From NCBI RefSeq assembly GCF_030815125.1, contig NZ_JAUSWH010000022.1, positions 1 through 50,561 on the forward strand: 50,561 nt of DNA, read 5' to 3'. This document shows, one piece after another, positions 41,691-50,548 of this stretch. A model generated the notes under the pieces. That model worked only from the letters and a program-made list of their open reading frames with translations. It made no database searches and was not told where the DNA came from. The stretch comes from Allorhizobium paknamense. Its GTDB lineage: Bacteria > Pseudomonadota > Alphaproteobacteria > Rhizobiales > Rhizobiaceae. The position numbers and the translations under genes are program-made. Position 1 is the first letter of the stretch; every line of letters starts with the position of its first letter.

Positions 41691-41864
41691 ATGACCATTC
41701 AGGCTCATCTTGAATCCCTTGAAAAAAAGCATGGTGCTCTGGAGGAGAAGCTTCATGCCGCCCTTTCCTCTCCCTCTGCCGATGACAGTGAAATTCTCGA
41801 AATCAAGCGTCTCAAACTGCGTATCAAGGATGAGATGGAGCGACTGAGGAGGACGCGCCACTAA
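41691..41864 (+). CDS. DUF465 (YdcH-like) small protein
   Basis: 57 residues from ATG 41691 (MTIQAHLESLEKKHGALEEK) with AAGGAAGGA upstream; the frame opens at 41631 but that start lacks support. HLESLEKKHGALEEKLHAAL and EIKRLKLRIKDEMERLR form the family's antiparallel helices. It is a paralogue, in family terms, of the divergently encoded 41120-41323 protein. Confidence 0.88.
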   Translation: MTIQAHLESLEKKHGALEEKLHAALSSPSADDSEILEIKRLKLRIKDEMERLRRTRH

Positions 41865-42007
41865 ACCCATTTAGGGTAGACTGTTTCCAGTTTTCCCGCC
41901 AATGCATATAGGTCATACTGATGGTGCCTGACAGCCCGATGTCCAATGGCACTATGGTAGATAGCAAGTTCCAGGATAGGCATGACTGGATGATGACCGG
42001 CATGCCG

Positions 42008-42040
42008 GAAACCCCGAAGCGAAAGCTTTCGGGGTTTTTG
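42008..42040. terminator. Strong terminator hairpin after the DUF465 gene
   Basis: AACCCCGAA pairs with TTCGGGG followed by TTTTTG. It lies about 145 bases past the DUF465 stop; the stretch 41865-42007 before it has no gene and would be a long 3' end or a separate short RNA. Confidence 0.8.
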
Positions 42041-42071
42041 TTTGAAGGAAAGAGGAAATCCGGATCGGTTC

Positions 42072-42194
42072 ATACCAAGGCATCGAAGATGCTTACGCAT
42101 CCTCGCCTTGAAGAGATTTCGAATATCTCAAATGCATCAGGGGCTTGAGATATTCGAAAAGGGAATACGAAGAGTCATTTTCAATGACTCTTCG
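42072..42194. repeat. Intergenic repeat, family E, copy 1
   Basis: It reads ATACCAAGGCATCGAAGATG...GCATCCTCGCCTTGAAGAGATTTCGAA, then a 35-base insert with its own inverted arms (ATATCTCAAATGC... GAGATAT), then AAAGGGAATACGAAGAGTCATT...AATGACTCTTCG. The reverse complement, lacking the insert, is at 48655-48742. Confidence 0.8.
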
Positions 42195-42196
42195 CA

Positions 42197-42457
42197 TCAG
42201 TTCCAGAACTGGTCGAGCCACAGGTTCATCTTGTTGAAGCCCGGCGTGTTGACCGAATAGATGCGCCGCGTGCCCTCGCTGGTGACCGTAACGAGCTCAC
42301 AATCGAGCAGGGCTTTCAGATGTTGCGAAACCGCCGGACGGCTGATGGGCAGGCCGCGGGCCAGATCATTGACCGTTCGGGGTGCGCGGCGCAACTCCTC
42401 CAGAAGATGCCTGCGATTCGGATCGGCAATTGCGGCAAACGGATCTGAGGTGGTCAT
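42197..42457 (-). CDS. ArsR family transcriptional regulator
   Basis: 86 residues. FAAIADPNRRHLLEELRRAPRTVNDLARGLPISRPAVSQHLKALLDCELV is a classic ArsR winged helix-turn-helix, followed by the wing TSEGTRRIYSV. There is no CxC metal site; the C-terminal helix ends NLWLDQFWN. It may sense something other than metal. It is encoded 80 bases from the TauE/SafE gene, on the same strand and downstream of it. Confidence 0.85.
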   Translation of the reverse strand: MTTSDPFAAIADPNRRHLLEELRRAPRTVNDLARGLPISRPAVSQHLKALLDCELVTVTSEGTRRIYSVNTPGFNKMNLWLDQFWN

Positions 42458-42538
42458 GGCGGCCCTATGTCACGGAATACAGGCAGGAAATTACTTGCAA
42501 TAACCAACAATTGCAATCCTGCGGTTATTCAACGACGC

Positions 42539-43315
42539 CTAAAATACTGTGAATACAACCAGTCCGTCCCGGAAGAGCTTCAGCCCGGCCAGCAGCGTCA
42601 TGGCGTAGACGATGGGGTAGAACGTGGTGGCTGGCATGCGGCGGACGATCCGCGCGCCGATCAGCGTGGCGACCAGGGCCAGTGGCAGCAGGCTCAGCGA
42701 CACCTTGAAGCTGGCAAGATCGAGCTGGCCCAGCGCAATATAGGGAATGAGCTTGACGGCGTTGAGAATGGCGAAGAAACGCACGCTGGCCCCGGTATAG
42801 GATTTGGGATCGAGCTTCAGCGGCAGGGCATAGATTTCGAAAGGCGGGCCGCCTGCATGGGCGACGAAGCTGCCATAGCCGGAAATGGCGCCCCAGAGAC
42901 TAGCCTTTCCCGCATGATGCCGCGTGCCTTGCCCGTCATCATGTCCGCGCCCCTTTAAACGATTCCAGAAATAGCGTCCGGCAAAGACGATGGTGATGGC
43001 GCCCAGCACCAGTTGCATGGCTTCTCCGGAGACCAGTGCCGACGTGGCCCAGCCGATGGCAATCCCCGCCAGTGCGCCAGGCAGCATCAGGAGTATTGTG
43101 CGCCGGTCGTTATGGTGGCGCCAGGCATAAAGCGCCACCCAATCCATGGCGATCAGGATCGGCAGGAAGATGGCTGCCGCCTGCAGGGGCGGCACCGCCA
43201 TGGCCAGAATGGGGACGCCCATCAGCCCGAAGGCGCCGCCAAGCCCGCCCTTGGAAAGCCCCACGAGCGTGACTGCGATCACGGCGATCAGCAGGAAATG
43301 ACTGTCGAACATCAT
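42539..43315 (-). CDS. TauE/SafE family sulfite/anion permease
   Basis: 258 residues from ATG 43315 (or the next codon); the upstream part of the frame is not membrane-like. About eight hydrophobic segments, with GLSKGGLGGAFGLMGVPILA near the N-terminus, which is the first half motif, and GAISGYGSFVAHAGGPPFEIYALP the second. The family exports or imports sulfite, sulfoacetate or similar anions across the inner membrane. The substrate here cannot be told. Confidence 0.85.
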   Translation of the reverse strand: MMFDSHFLLIAVIAVTLVGLSKGGLGGAFGLMGVPILAMAVPPLQAAAIFLPILIAMDWVALYAWRHHNDRRTILLMLPGALAGIAIGWATSALVSGEAMQLVLGAITIVFAGRYFWNRLKGRGHDDGQGTRHHAGKASLWGAISGYGSFVAHAGGPPFEIYALPLKLDPKSYTGASVRFFAILNAVKLIPYIALGQLDLASFKVSLSLLPLALVATLIGARIVRRMPATTFYPIVYAMTLLAGLKLFRDGLVVFTVF

Positions 43316-43454
43316 GATTAGGGTCCAGAGGCCGCTGTTGCCGGCGGCTCTGATGCCGCTCCGGTGTTGATCCTTTTGCCAGTCCGGTCTATCGGATTTC
43401 TGGCGAGGGGGCGAGATGCTTCGTTGCCCGACATTCAGCAAGACGGATTATTCC

Positions 43455-44111
43455 ATGACCGGACCAGACAATCGCTGCCGCCTCGTTCTCATCGCGCCCG
43501 ATCTGCCGGATGCACCGGCGGAGTATGCCCGCATCATTGCCGATGCCCTGCGGGGCGGCGATGCGGCATCCGTCATCCTGCCGCAATACGGGCTGAACGA
43601 TCACGACTTCCAGGCGCGCGCCGAAGCGGTCGTTCCGGACGTGCAGAAGGCCGGGGCCGCAGCGCTGGTGGTGGATAACAGCCGTGTCGCAGGCCGCGCC
43701 AAGGCCGATGGCCTGCACATCACTGGCAAGGCGGATGTCCTGGCCGAGGCGGTCGAAAAATTCACGCCGAAGCTCATCGTCGGCGCCAGTGGCGCCATGG
43801 ATCGCCATCAGGCGCTGGAATTGGGCGAAGCCGGGCCGGATTACATGTTCTTCGGCAAGCTGGATGGCGATATCAAGCCGGAAGCCCATTCCAAGAACCT
43901 GGCGCTGGGCGAATGGTGGTCGGCCATGATCGAGATTCCCTGCATCGTCATGGGCGGCACGGACCCGCAATCGGCGCTGGCCATTGCCGAGACGGGCGCA
44001 GAGTTCGCAGCGCTTGGCAAGGCGGTGTTTGCCGATCCTGCCCGGGCAGCGGCGGTGCTGGCGGAAGTAAATGCGCTGCTTGACGAAAAAGCGCCACGGT
44101 TTGAAGATTGA
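43455..44111 (+). CDS. ThiE-like (thiamine phosphate synthase family) protein
   Basis: 218 residues from ATG 43455. The TIM-barrel pattern of ThiE is recognisable: LVLIAPDLPDAPAEY, AGAAALVVDNSRVAGRAKADGLHITGK, LIVGASG, GPDYMFFGKLDGD, MGGTDPQSALAIAETGAEFAALGKAVF. It may not be a true thiamine phosphate synthase, because ThiE family signature residues such as VGxTP are not clear and the thi operon is absent. It overlaps or abuts the following Sel1-repeat gene. Confidence 0.7.
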   Translation: MTGPDNRCRLVLIAPDLPDAPAEYARIIADALRGGDAASVILPQYGLNDHDFQARAEAVVPDVQKAGAAALVVDNSRVAGRAKADGLHITGKADVLAEAVEKFTPKLIVGASGAMDRHQALELGEAGPDYMFFGKLDGDIKPEAHSKNLALGEWWSAMIEIPCIVMGGTDPQSALAIAETGAEFAALGKAVFADPARAAAVLAEVNALLDEKAPRFED

Positions 44112-44119
44112 ACCCTTTC

Positions 44120-45457
44120 ATGTCGTTTCGCATCCTTCTGAGTTCTGCACCCTTTTTGCTGTCGGCGTGTCTCGCCGCGCCCATGGCGCTTGCGCAGGTG
44201 CAGGATGCGGCCCCGCTTGAGCCGGTCTCTGAGGACGAGACCGCGCCGGGGCAGGATGTGAGCGTGCCGAGCCTCGTCACCGTGCCGCCTCCCTCGGGCG
44301 AAGCGGGCAAGATGCAGCGTCCGTCCAACGGCGCCGATCAGCCCGCAGGCGGCATTACCCTGATGGAGCGCATGGGCCTGCCCTTGCCGGATCTGCCGCC
44401 GGAAAAGCCCTTTGCGGGCAAGGTGGACGAGGCCTATGGCGCCTTCCAGCGCGGCCTGTTCGGCACGGCCTTCGACAAGGCGCTGCCGCTGGCCCAGAAA
44501 GGCGATCCAGCCGCCCAGACGCTGATCGGCGAATTGATCAGCCGGGGCCTCGCCGTCAAGCGCGACATGAAGGGGGCTGCCTTCTGGTATGGCGAGGCGG
44601 CCAAGGGAGGCGATCCCTCCGCCATGTTCAAATACGCGCTGATGCTGATGGAGGGCCGCTTTGTGCAGCCTGACAGGCCGCTGGCGGAAGAGTATATGCA
44701 TAAGGCCGCCGATGCGGGCAATGCCTCGGCCCAGTTCAACTGGGGCCAGATCCTCGTGTCACGCACGCCGGGCGAGAAGGGGCTGCGCGAGGCGCTGCCC
44801 TATTATGAAAAATCCGCCGAGCAGGGCATTGCCGATGCGCAATATGCCGTTTCGCAGATCTACCGCCGCCTGCCGGGCCTGCCGCAGGAAAAGCGCGCTA
44901 AGGCCCGCAGCTATCTGGAACGCGCCGCCCGCTCCGGCTTCGATACCGCCCAGCTCGATATGGGTATCTGGCTGATCAACGGCATTGAAGGCCCTATCGA
45001 TCTGGAAGGCGGGTTCAAATGGCTGCGGATTGCCGCCATTCGCGGCAATGTCTCGGCGCAAAACCGTCTGTCGCATGCCTATGTGCTGGCGCTCGGCACC
45101 AGACCCAATCCGGTCGAGGCGGCCAAGTGGTATATCCTGTCCCGCCGGGCGGGGCTGAACGATCCGGGGTTGGAGGATTTCTATCTCGGCCTGCCGGACA
45201 GCCAGCAGAAACAGGCGCTGGAAGCGGCCAATAAATTCCGCGCCAATCAGCGCGAGCGCGGCGGCAAGGCTGAAACGCCGGCCAACAGCCCGAAAGCCGC
45301 CGCTGAAGCAAAGCCGCAAAATCAGCCACGGCCCGGCGAAATCAAGGATCTTCCCGGAGTTTCGCTTAATCCTTCCGTAGCCATGGATGACGACGACGAT
45401 GCCCCTGCCAAGGGCGATCAGCCGGAGGCTGCACCCGGAACGACCGCCGCCCCTTGA
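44120..45457 (+). CDS. Exported Sel1/TPR-repeat protein
   Basis: 445 residues from ATG 44120 (MSFRILLSSAPFLLSACLAAP); a TTG at 44108 overlapping the previous stop is less likely. Signal peptide cleavage is near ALAQ. Residues ~100-380 have about seven Sel1-type repeats (AFDKALPLAQKGDPAAQTLIGELISRG, AAFWYGEAAKGGDPSAMFKYALMLMEG and later units). The tail is Pro/Lys/Asp-rich. It probably is a periplasmic adaptor. Follows the ThiE-like gene directly. Confidence 0.88.
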   Translation: MSFRILLSSAPFLLSACLAAPMALAQVQDAAPLEPVSEDETAPGQDVSVPSLVTVPPPSGEAGKMQRPSNGADQPAGGITLMERMGLPLPDLPPEKPFAGKVDEAYGAFQRGLFGTAFDKALPLAQKGDPAAQTLIGELISRGLAVKRDMKGAAFWYGEAAKGGDPSAMFKYALMLMEGRFVQPDRPLAEEYMHKAADAGNASAQFNWGQILVSRTPGEKGLREALPYYEKSAEQGIADAQYAVSQIYRRLPGLPQEKRAKARSYLERAARSGFDTAQLDMGIWLINGIEGPIDLEGGFKWLRIAAIRGNVSAQNRLSHAYVLALGTRPNPVEAAKWYILSRRAGLNDPGLEDFYLGLPDSQQKQALEAANKFRANQRERGGKAETPANSPKAAAEAKPQNQPRPGEIKDLPGVSLNPSVAMDDDDDAPAKGDQPEAAPGTTAAP

Positions 45458-45577
45458 AATCTGCCGTTTTTTGTGGTCTTGAACCGGCCTGTCGTTTTCC
45501 CGCGACCTTCTCCGCCGCTCCGGGATTGACCCGGAGCCCGGCCACGCCGCAAAATCGAGACATCAAGGACGTCACAC

Positions 45578-46378
45578 ATGGCCCGCTCAGCCCTTCTCAA
45601 TGTTATGGTTCAGGCCGCGGTCAAGGCCGGAAAATCCCTGACGCGCGATTTCGGCGAAGTCCAGAACCTGCAAGTCTCGGTGAAGGGCCCGGGCGATTTC
45701 GTCTCCCAGGCGGATATGAAGGCCGAGCGTCTGGTGCGGGACGAATTGCTCAAGGCACGGCCCACCTATGGCTTTCTCGGGGAAGAAGGCGAGGAGATCA
45801 AGGGCACTGACGGCTCGCATCGCTGGATCGTCGACCCGCTGGACGGCACCACCAATTTCCTGCACGGCATTCCGCAGTTCGCCGTGTCCATCGCGCTGGA
45901 GCGCAATGGCGATATCGTCGCGGGCGTCGTGTTCAATCCGGCCACGGACGAGCTTTACACGGCGGAGAAGGGCGGCGGCTCCTTCATGAACGATCGCCGC
46001 ATCCGCGTGGCGGCCCGCCGGGTTCTCTCCGATTGCGTCATCGGCTGCGGCGTGCCGCATCTGGGCCGCGGCAATCACGGCAAGTCGCTGATCGAGCTTC
46101 GGCATGTGATGGGTGAAGTGGCTGGCATTCGCCGCCTCGGTTCGGCCTCGCTGGATCTCGCCTATGTCGCCAGCGGCCGCTTTGACGGCTTCTGGGAAAA
46201 TGGCCTGAATGCCTGGGACATCGCTGCCGGCGTGCTGCTGATCCGCGAAGCCGGCGGCTTCGTCAGCGATTTCAAGGGCGGCCCCGATGCCGTCGGCACC
46301 GGTGAAGTGGTGGCCGGCAATGAATATATCCAGAAGGCACTGCTGGAAGTGGTGAACCGTCCGCTGCCCAAGGCTTGA
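45578..46378 (+). CDS. suhB: Inositol-1-monophosphatase family phosphatase
   Basis: 266 residues. Metal-binding motifs: GEEGEE, DPLDGTTNFLHGIPQF, and WDIAAGVLL. SuhB-type enzymes hydrolyse inositol phosphate and related sugar phosphates and some act in ribosome biogenesis. Start ATG 45578. A family-A repeat begins three bases past the stop codon. Confidence 0.93.
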   Translation: MARSALLNVMVQAAVKAGKSLTRDFGEVQNLQVSVKGPGDFVSQADMKAERLVRDELLKARPTYGFLGEEGEEIKGTDGSHRWIVDPLDGTTNFLHGIPQFAVSIALERNGDIVAGVVFNPATDELYTAEKGGGSFMNDRRIRVAARRVLSDCVIGCGVPHLGRGNHGKSLIELRHVMGEVAGIRRLGSASLDLAYVASGRFDGFWENGLNAWDIAAGVLLIREAGGFVSDFKGGPDAVGTGEVVAGNEYIQKALLEVVNRPLPKA

Positions 46379-46381
46379 GGC

Positions 46382-46487
46382 TACAGCGCCGGGCGTTTTA
46401 TCAAAGGCACAAAGGACGCTGTAACACTTTAAATCTGCTGCATAATTTTATCCTTAATCGATTCCGGTTCAAGGAATTATGCAGTAG
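46382..46487. repeat. Two-hairpin intergenic repeat, family A, copy 2
   Basis: Same structure as 956-1062: TACAGCG...CGCTGTA, then CTGCTGCATAATT...AATTATGCAGTAG with CCTTAA/TTCAAGG inside. The inner stem is less perfect (GGGCGTTT with AAAGGCAC), so this copy is slightly worn. It lies between suhB and the MotA-like gene. Confidence 0.85.
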
Positions 46488-46567
46488 GATAGTATGGCTT
46501 TTTGCTTCATTTCGTCATGAATTTGAACTAGCTTCCGGGCGAAACCCTTAAATAGGCAGTGGTGACC

Positions 46568-47596
46568 ATGGCAGAGATGAACGAGATCAATGTGGACGCG
46601 CCTGATGAGACGCGGGCACGGGTGGGGGCCAAGTTGTCGAGCCCTGCGCCGATCATCCTGACCATGCTGATCTTTCTTATTCTGGTGGGCTTCATTGCCG
46701 CCATCCTGTTCCGGCAGGCGGAGCAGGCCTTCTATACCAATCCGGGGCTGAACGGCCTTATTCTCGGCGTTCTCGCCGTCGGCATCATCCTGATCTTCGC
46801 CCATATCGTCGGGTTGATCGGGGAAGTACGCTGGTTCAACCATTTCCAGACCGTGGGTGAGATTGAAAAGGTGGGGCGTGAGCCGAAGCTGCTCGCGCCG
46901 ATGCGGGCGCTCATCGGCAAGCGCCGCTCCATCGCCCTTTCGGCCACGCTGCTGCGGTCCATTCTCGATTCCATCGCCACCCGGCTTGATGAATCGCGCG
47001 ATACCAGCCGTTATCTCATCGGGCTTCTGGTGTTTCTCGGCCTTCTCGGCACCTTCTGGGGCTTGATCGGTACGATCGGCTCGATCAGCAGTGTCATCCA
47101 GTCGCTCGATCCGGGCTCCGGCGAAGGCAATGACATTCTCCAGACGCTGAAAAACGGCCTGTCGGCGCCGCTTTCCGGCATGGGCACGGCGTTTTCCTCC
47201 TCGCTGCTCGGCCTTTCCGGATCGCTTATCCTCGGCTTTCTCGATCTGCAGGCAGGGCGCGCCCAGAACCGCTTTTACACCGAGCTTGAAAACTGGCTCT
47301 CCTCCGTCACCGATGTCGGCGCCGACCCTGCCGACAGGGCGCGGGTCGGCGGCATGGCGCCGGAGCAGTTCAACCGTCTGGTGGAGCAGTTGGGACGTAT
47401 CTCTCAGCCCGGCGCAACCGGGGCCGATCGCTCGGCGGCAGCCATTGCCGGTCTGGCGGAAAGCATTCAGGGCCTTGTGAAGAACATGCGCAATGAGCAG
47501 CAGATGCTGCGGGACTGGATCGAGGCGCAGCAGGAAGATGCACGCGCCATGCGCAAGACGCTGGAGCGGCTGAACGACAAGCTCGGGAGCAAATAA
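46568..47596 (+). CDS. MotA/TolQ/ExbB-type proton channel protein
   Basis: 342 residues from ATG 46568 (two GTG codons just upstream are less likely). Four membrane segments: IILTMLIFLILVGFIAAILF, GLILGVLAVGIILIFAHIVGLIG, YLIGLLVFLGLLGTFWGLIG and AFSSSLLGLSGSLILGFLDL. LGTFWGLIGTIGSI is the family's conserved pore helix. It pairs with the MotB-like gene that overlaps its stop by one base. No flagellar genes are near, so it belongs to a non-flagellar proton-driven motor or energy-transfer complex. Confidence 0.88.
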   Translation: MAEMNEINVDAPDETRARVGAKLSSPAPIILTMLIFLILVGFIAAILFRQAEQAFYTNPGLNGLILGVLAVGIILIFAHIVGLIGEVRWFNHFQTVGEIEKVGREPKLLAPMRALIGKRRSIALSATLLRSILDSIATRLDESRDTSRYLIGLLVFLGLLGTFWGLIGTIGSISSVIQSLDPGSGEGNDILQTLKNGLSAPLSGMGTAFSSSLLGLSGSLILGFLDLQAGRAQNRFYTELENWLSSVTDVGADPADRARVGGMAPEQFNRLVEQLGRISQPGATGADRSAAAIAGLAESIQGLVKNMRNEQQMLRDWIEAQQEDARAMRKTLERLNDKLGSK

Positions 47597-48627
47597 TGGC
47601 TCTGGCGCGCAACCGCAGACGGGACAAGGGCGGCGATTACTGGCCGGGCTTCGTCGATGCCCTGTCGACGCTGCTCATTGCCATCATGTTTCTGCTCACC
47701 GTCTTCGTGGTGGCGCAGTTCGTCCTGAGCCGGGAAATCACCGGCAAGGATGAGGTGCTGAACCGGCTGAACAACCAGATCGCCGAACTTACCCAATTGC
47801 TGGCGCTGGAAAAGAGCGGCAAGCAGGATCTGGAAGACACGCTCGCCAATCTGCAATCCTCGCTCGCCCAGTCCGAAAGCGAGCGCACACGGCTGCAAAG
47901 CCTGCTGGATAGCGGCAGCGGTGCTGCGGCGCAATCCGAGGCGAAGATCAACGATCTGACCGGCAAGCTCAATGACGAGCAGCAGGTCAGCGCCCGTGCC
48001 ATGAGCCAGATCGAGCTTTTGAATCAGCAGATTGCCGCATTGCGGGCGCAGATCGCGGCGGTGGAGCAGGCGCTTCAGGCGTCTGAAGCGCGCGATCAGT
48101 CCTCGCAGGCCAAGATTGCCGATCTCGGGCGGCGCCTCAACGTGGCGCTGGCGCAGCGGGTGCAGGAGTTGAACCGCTATCGCTCCGATTTCTTCGGACG
48201 CCTGCGGGAAATCCTGTCCGACCGCCAGAATATCCGCATTGTTGGCGACCGTTTCGTCTTCCAGTCGGAAGTGCTCTTTCCCTCCGGCGGCGCCGATCTC
48301 AATCCGCAAGGGCTGGATGAGATGAGCAAGCTGGCTGCCGCCCTTGTCGATCTGGCACGCGAGATTCCGCCGGATATCAACTGGGTGCTGCGCGTGGACG
48401 GCCACACCGACAACGTGCCGCTCTCCGGCAATGGCCGCTATCCGGATAACTGGGCGCTGTCTTCGGCGCGCGCCATTTCCGTGGTGAAATTCCTGATTTC
48501 CAAGGGCGTTCCGGCGGACCGGCTGGCGGCGGCCGGCTTTGGCGAGTTCCAGCCCATCGCCCCCGGCGACAGCCCTGAGGCTCGTGCGCAAAACCGTCGG
48601 ATCGAGCTGAAACTCACCGAAAAATAG
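47596..48627 (+). CDS. MotB/OmpA-type peptidoglycan-binding protein of a proton channel
   Basis: 343 residues. One N-terminal membrane helix with a conserved Asp (WPGFVDALSTLLIAIMFLLTVFVVAQF) is the proton-carrying helix. A long coiled coil (~55-190) follows, then the OmpA-like domain (~205-343) with FQSEVLFPSGGADL, RVDGHTDNVPLSGN, NWALSSARAISVVKFL and NRRIELKL. It anchors the proton channel to peptidoglycan and spans the periplasm with its coiled coil. The ATG overlaps the stop of the MotA-like gene. Confidence 0.9.
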   Translation: MALARNRRRDKGGDYWPGFVDALSTLLIAIMFLLTVFVVAQFVLSREITGKDEVLNRLNNQIAELTQLLALEKSGKQDLEDTLANLQSSLAQSESERTRLQSLLDSGSGAAAQSEAKINDLTGKLNDEQQVSARAMSQIELLNQQIAALRAQIAAVEQALQASEARDQSSQAKIADLGRRLNVALAQRVQELNRYRSDFFGRLREILSDRQNIRIVGDRFVFQSEVLFPSGGADLNPQGLDEMSKLAAALVDLAREIPPDINWVLRVDGHTDNVPLSGNGRYPDNWALSSARAISVVKFLISKGVPADRLAAAGFGEFQPIAPGDSPEARAQNRRIELKLTEK

Positions 48628-48654
48628 CAGCCAATCCAGGTGTGGGATGTCATA

Positions 48655-48742
48655 CGAAGAGTCATTGAAGATGACATTTCGTATTCCCTTTTCGAAATCT
48701 CTTAAAGGCGAGGATGCGTCAGCATCTTCGAGCCTTGGTATA
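48655..48742. repeat. Intergenic repeat, family E, copy 2
   Basis: CGAAGAGTCATTGAAGATGACATTTCG, CCCTTTTCGAAATCTCTTAAAGG and GGATGCGTCAGCATC follow the reverse complement of 42072-42194 without its 35-base insert. It lies past the MotB-like gene. Confidence 0.75.
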
Positions 48743-48819
48743 AAGACGGCCTTGCAGCTTCAGCTTGCGTTCCATTGACGTTTTCGTAAAAGTAAATCTC
48801 TTTGCATCTGGGAGGAAGC

Positions 48820-50466
48820 ATGGAGACCTATGACGTTATCGTGGTGGGGGCAGGGCTTGCGGGGCTGGTGGCGGCGGTGGAGGCTGCTGAGCGGGGCCTC
48901 AGTGTCTGCCTTGTCGATCAGGAGGGGGAGCAGAATCTGGGCGGTCAGGCCTTCTGGTCGCTCGGCGGGCTGTTTTTCATCGATAGTCCCGAACAGCGCC
49001 GTCTTCGAGTGCGCGACAGCCTCGATCTCGCCCGGCAGGACTGGTTCGGCTCCGCCGGTTTCGATCGTGAAGACGATGTCTGGCCCCGGCAATGGGCGGA
49101 GGCCTATCTTGATTTTGCCGCGGGTGAAAAGCGCGCCTGGTTGCATGCCAAGGGCATGCGCTGGTTTCCAGTGGTGGGCTGGGCCGAGCGGGGCGGGGCG
49201 CTTGCTCATGGTCACGGCAATTCCGTGCCGCGCTTTCACGTCACCTGGGGCACTGGCCCCGGCGTGCTGGCACCTTTCGTGAAAGAGGCCCGGGCGCTGG
49301 CGGAGCAGGGGCGCATAACCTTCCGCTTCCGGCTTCGGGTGGATCATCTGACGCAAAGCGGCAGTGCGGTCACGGGTGTCACTGGCATGCGGCTCGCCGA
49401 CGACCCGGTGGCGCGAGGTGAGGCAAGCAGCCGCGCGGAAACCGGTGACTTTGCGCTTGAAGCGGGCGCCGTCATCGTGGCCTCCGGCGGCATTGGCGGC
49501 AATCATGATCTGGTGCGCAAGAACTGGCCGGTGGAACGGCTCGGCACGCCGCCAGCCTCCATGGTCTGCGGCGTGCCCGCCCATGTCGATGGGCGGATGA
49601 TGGCGATTTCCGAGGCTGCCGGAGCGCGGGTGATCAATCCGGACCGCATGTGGCACTATACCGAGGGGCTGAAAAATTACGATCCGATCTGGCCCGGCCA
49701 TGGCATCCGCATCCTGCCCGGTCCATCCTCCTTCTGGTGCGATGCCGATGGCGAGAGATTGCCCGCACCGGCGCTGCCCGGCTTCGATACGCTGGAAACC
49801 CTGAAAATCTTGAGGGCGCGCAACAGTGACTACAGCTGGTTTATTCTGACGAAGGACATTATTCGCAAGGAATTCGCGCTGTCCGGCTCGGAGCAGAATC
49901 CGGACCTGACGGGCAAGGATATCCGTCTGCTGCTGAAGCGGCTGGGCAAAGAGCCGCCCGCACCGGTCAAGGCCTTCATGGAACGGGGCGAGGATTTCGC
50001 CGTGCGCTCCACGCTGGAAGATCTGGTGGCGGCGATGAACGCCATGACCGGCGAAAACCGGCTGGATGCCGCCCGCCTTCGCAGCCAGATCGAGGCACGC
50101 GATCGGCAGATCGACAACAGCTTCGGCAAGGATGCGCAGGTCACCGCCATTCGCGGCGCACGCGCCTATCTGGGCGACAAGCTGATGCGTACCGCCCGCC
50201 CGCACCGCCTGCTCGATCCCGCCCATGGCCCGCTGATTGCCGTTCGCCTGCATATCCTCACCCGCAAGACGCTGGGCGGGCTGGAAACCAATCTCAAGGG
50301 GCAGGCGCTGGGAAGCGACGGACAGATTATTTCCGGCCTTTATGCCGCAGGCGAAGCCGCCGGTTTTGGCGGCGGCGGCATGCATGGCTACAAGGCGCTG
50401 GAAGGCACCTTCCTGGGCGGCTGCCTGTTTTCGGGCCGCATTGCCGGGCGTAACGTTCTGAGGTGA
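48820..50466 (+). CDS. FAD-dependent dehydrogenase, 3-ketosteroid-dehydrogenase-like (FAD_binding_2)
   Basis: 548 residues from ATG 48820 after GGGAGGAAGC. The N-terminal dinucleotide fold is DVIVVGAGLAGLVAAVEAAERG and the C-terminal FAD region GLYAAGEAAGFGGGGMHGYKALEGTFLGGCLFSGRIAG. The middle has VIVASGGIGGNHDLVRKNWP. The fold matches the FAD-binding dehydrogenase group that includes 3-ketosteroid-1-dehydrogenase and fumarate reductase; the substrate is not known. Not part of an operon within the window. Confidence 0.9.
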   Translation: METYDVIVVGAGLAGLVAAVEAAERGLSVCLVDQEGEQNLGGQAFWSLGGLFFIDSPEQRRLRVRDSLDLARQDWFGSAGFDREDDVWPRQWAEAYLDFAAGEKRAWLHAKGMRWFPVVGWAERGGALAHGHGNSVPRFHVTWGTGPGVLAPFVKEARALAEQGRITFRFRLRVDHLTQSGSAVTGVTGMRLADDPVARGEASSRAETGDFALEAGAVIVASGGIGGNHDLVRKNWPVERLGTPPASMVCGVPAHVDGRMMAISEAAGARVINPDRMWHYTEGLKNYDPIWPGHGIRILPGPSSFWCDADGERLPAPALPGFDTLETLKILRARNSDYSWFILTKDIIRKEFALSGSEQNPDLTGKDIRLLLKRLGKEPPAPVKAFMERGEDFAVRSTLEDLVAAMNAMTGENRLDAARLRSQIEARDRQIDNSFGKDAQVTAIRGARAYLGDKLMRTARPHRLLDPAHGPLIAVRLHILTRKTLGGLETNLKGQALGSDGQIISGLYAAGEAAGFGGGGMHGYKALEGTFLGGCLFSGRIAGRNVLR

Positions 50467-50548
50467 TTAGGCTGTAGTGACAAATTAATGGTTTGGGATT
50501 CCCTTTGAGGCGCAAATCAGATTCAACGCTAACTTTTGGAGGTTGGCG

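Noticed and set aside
43455..44111. True thiamine phosphate synthase (thiE)
   Set aside because: The barrel pattern fits the family, but key motifs are unclear and no other thiamine genes are adjacent, so only 'ThiE-like' is kept.
46568..48627. Zorya anti-phage system (ZorA/ZorB)
   Set aside because: The pair resembles ZorAB in general layout, but no ZorC, ZorD or ZorE gene lies beside it; suhB and a flavoprotein gene flank it.
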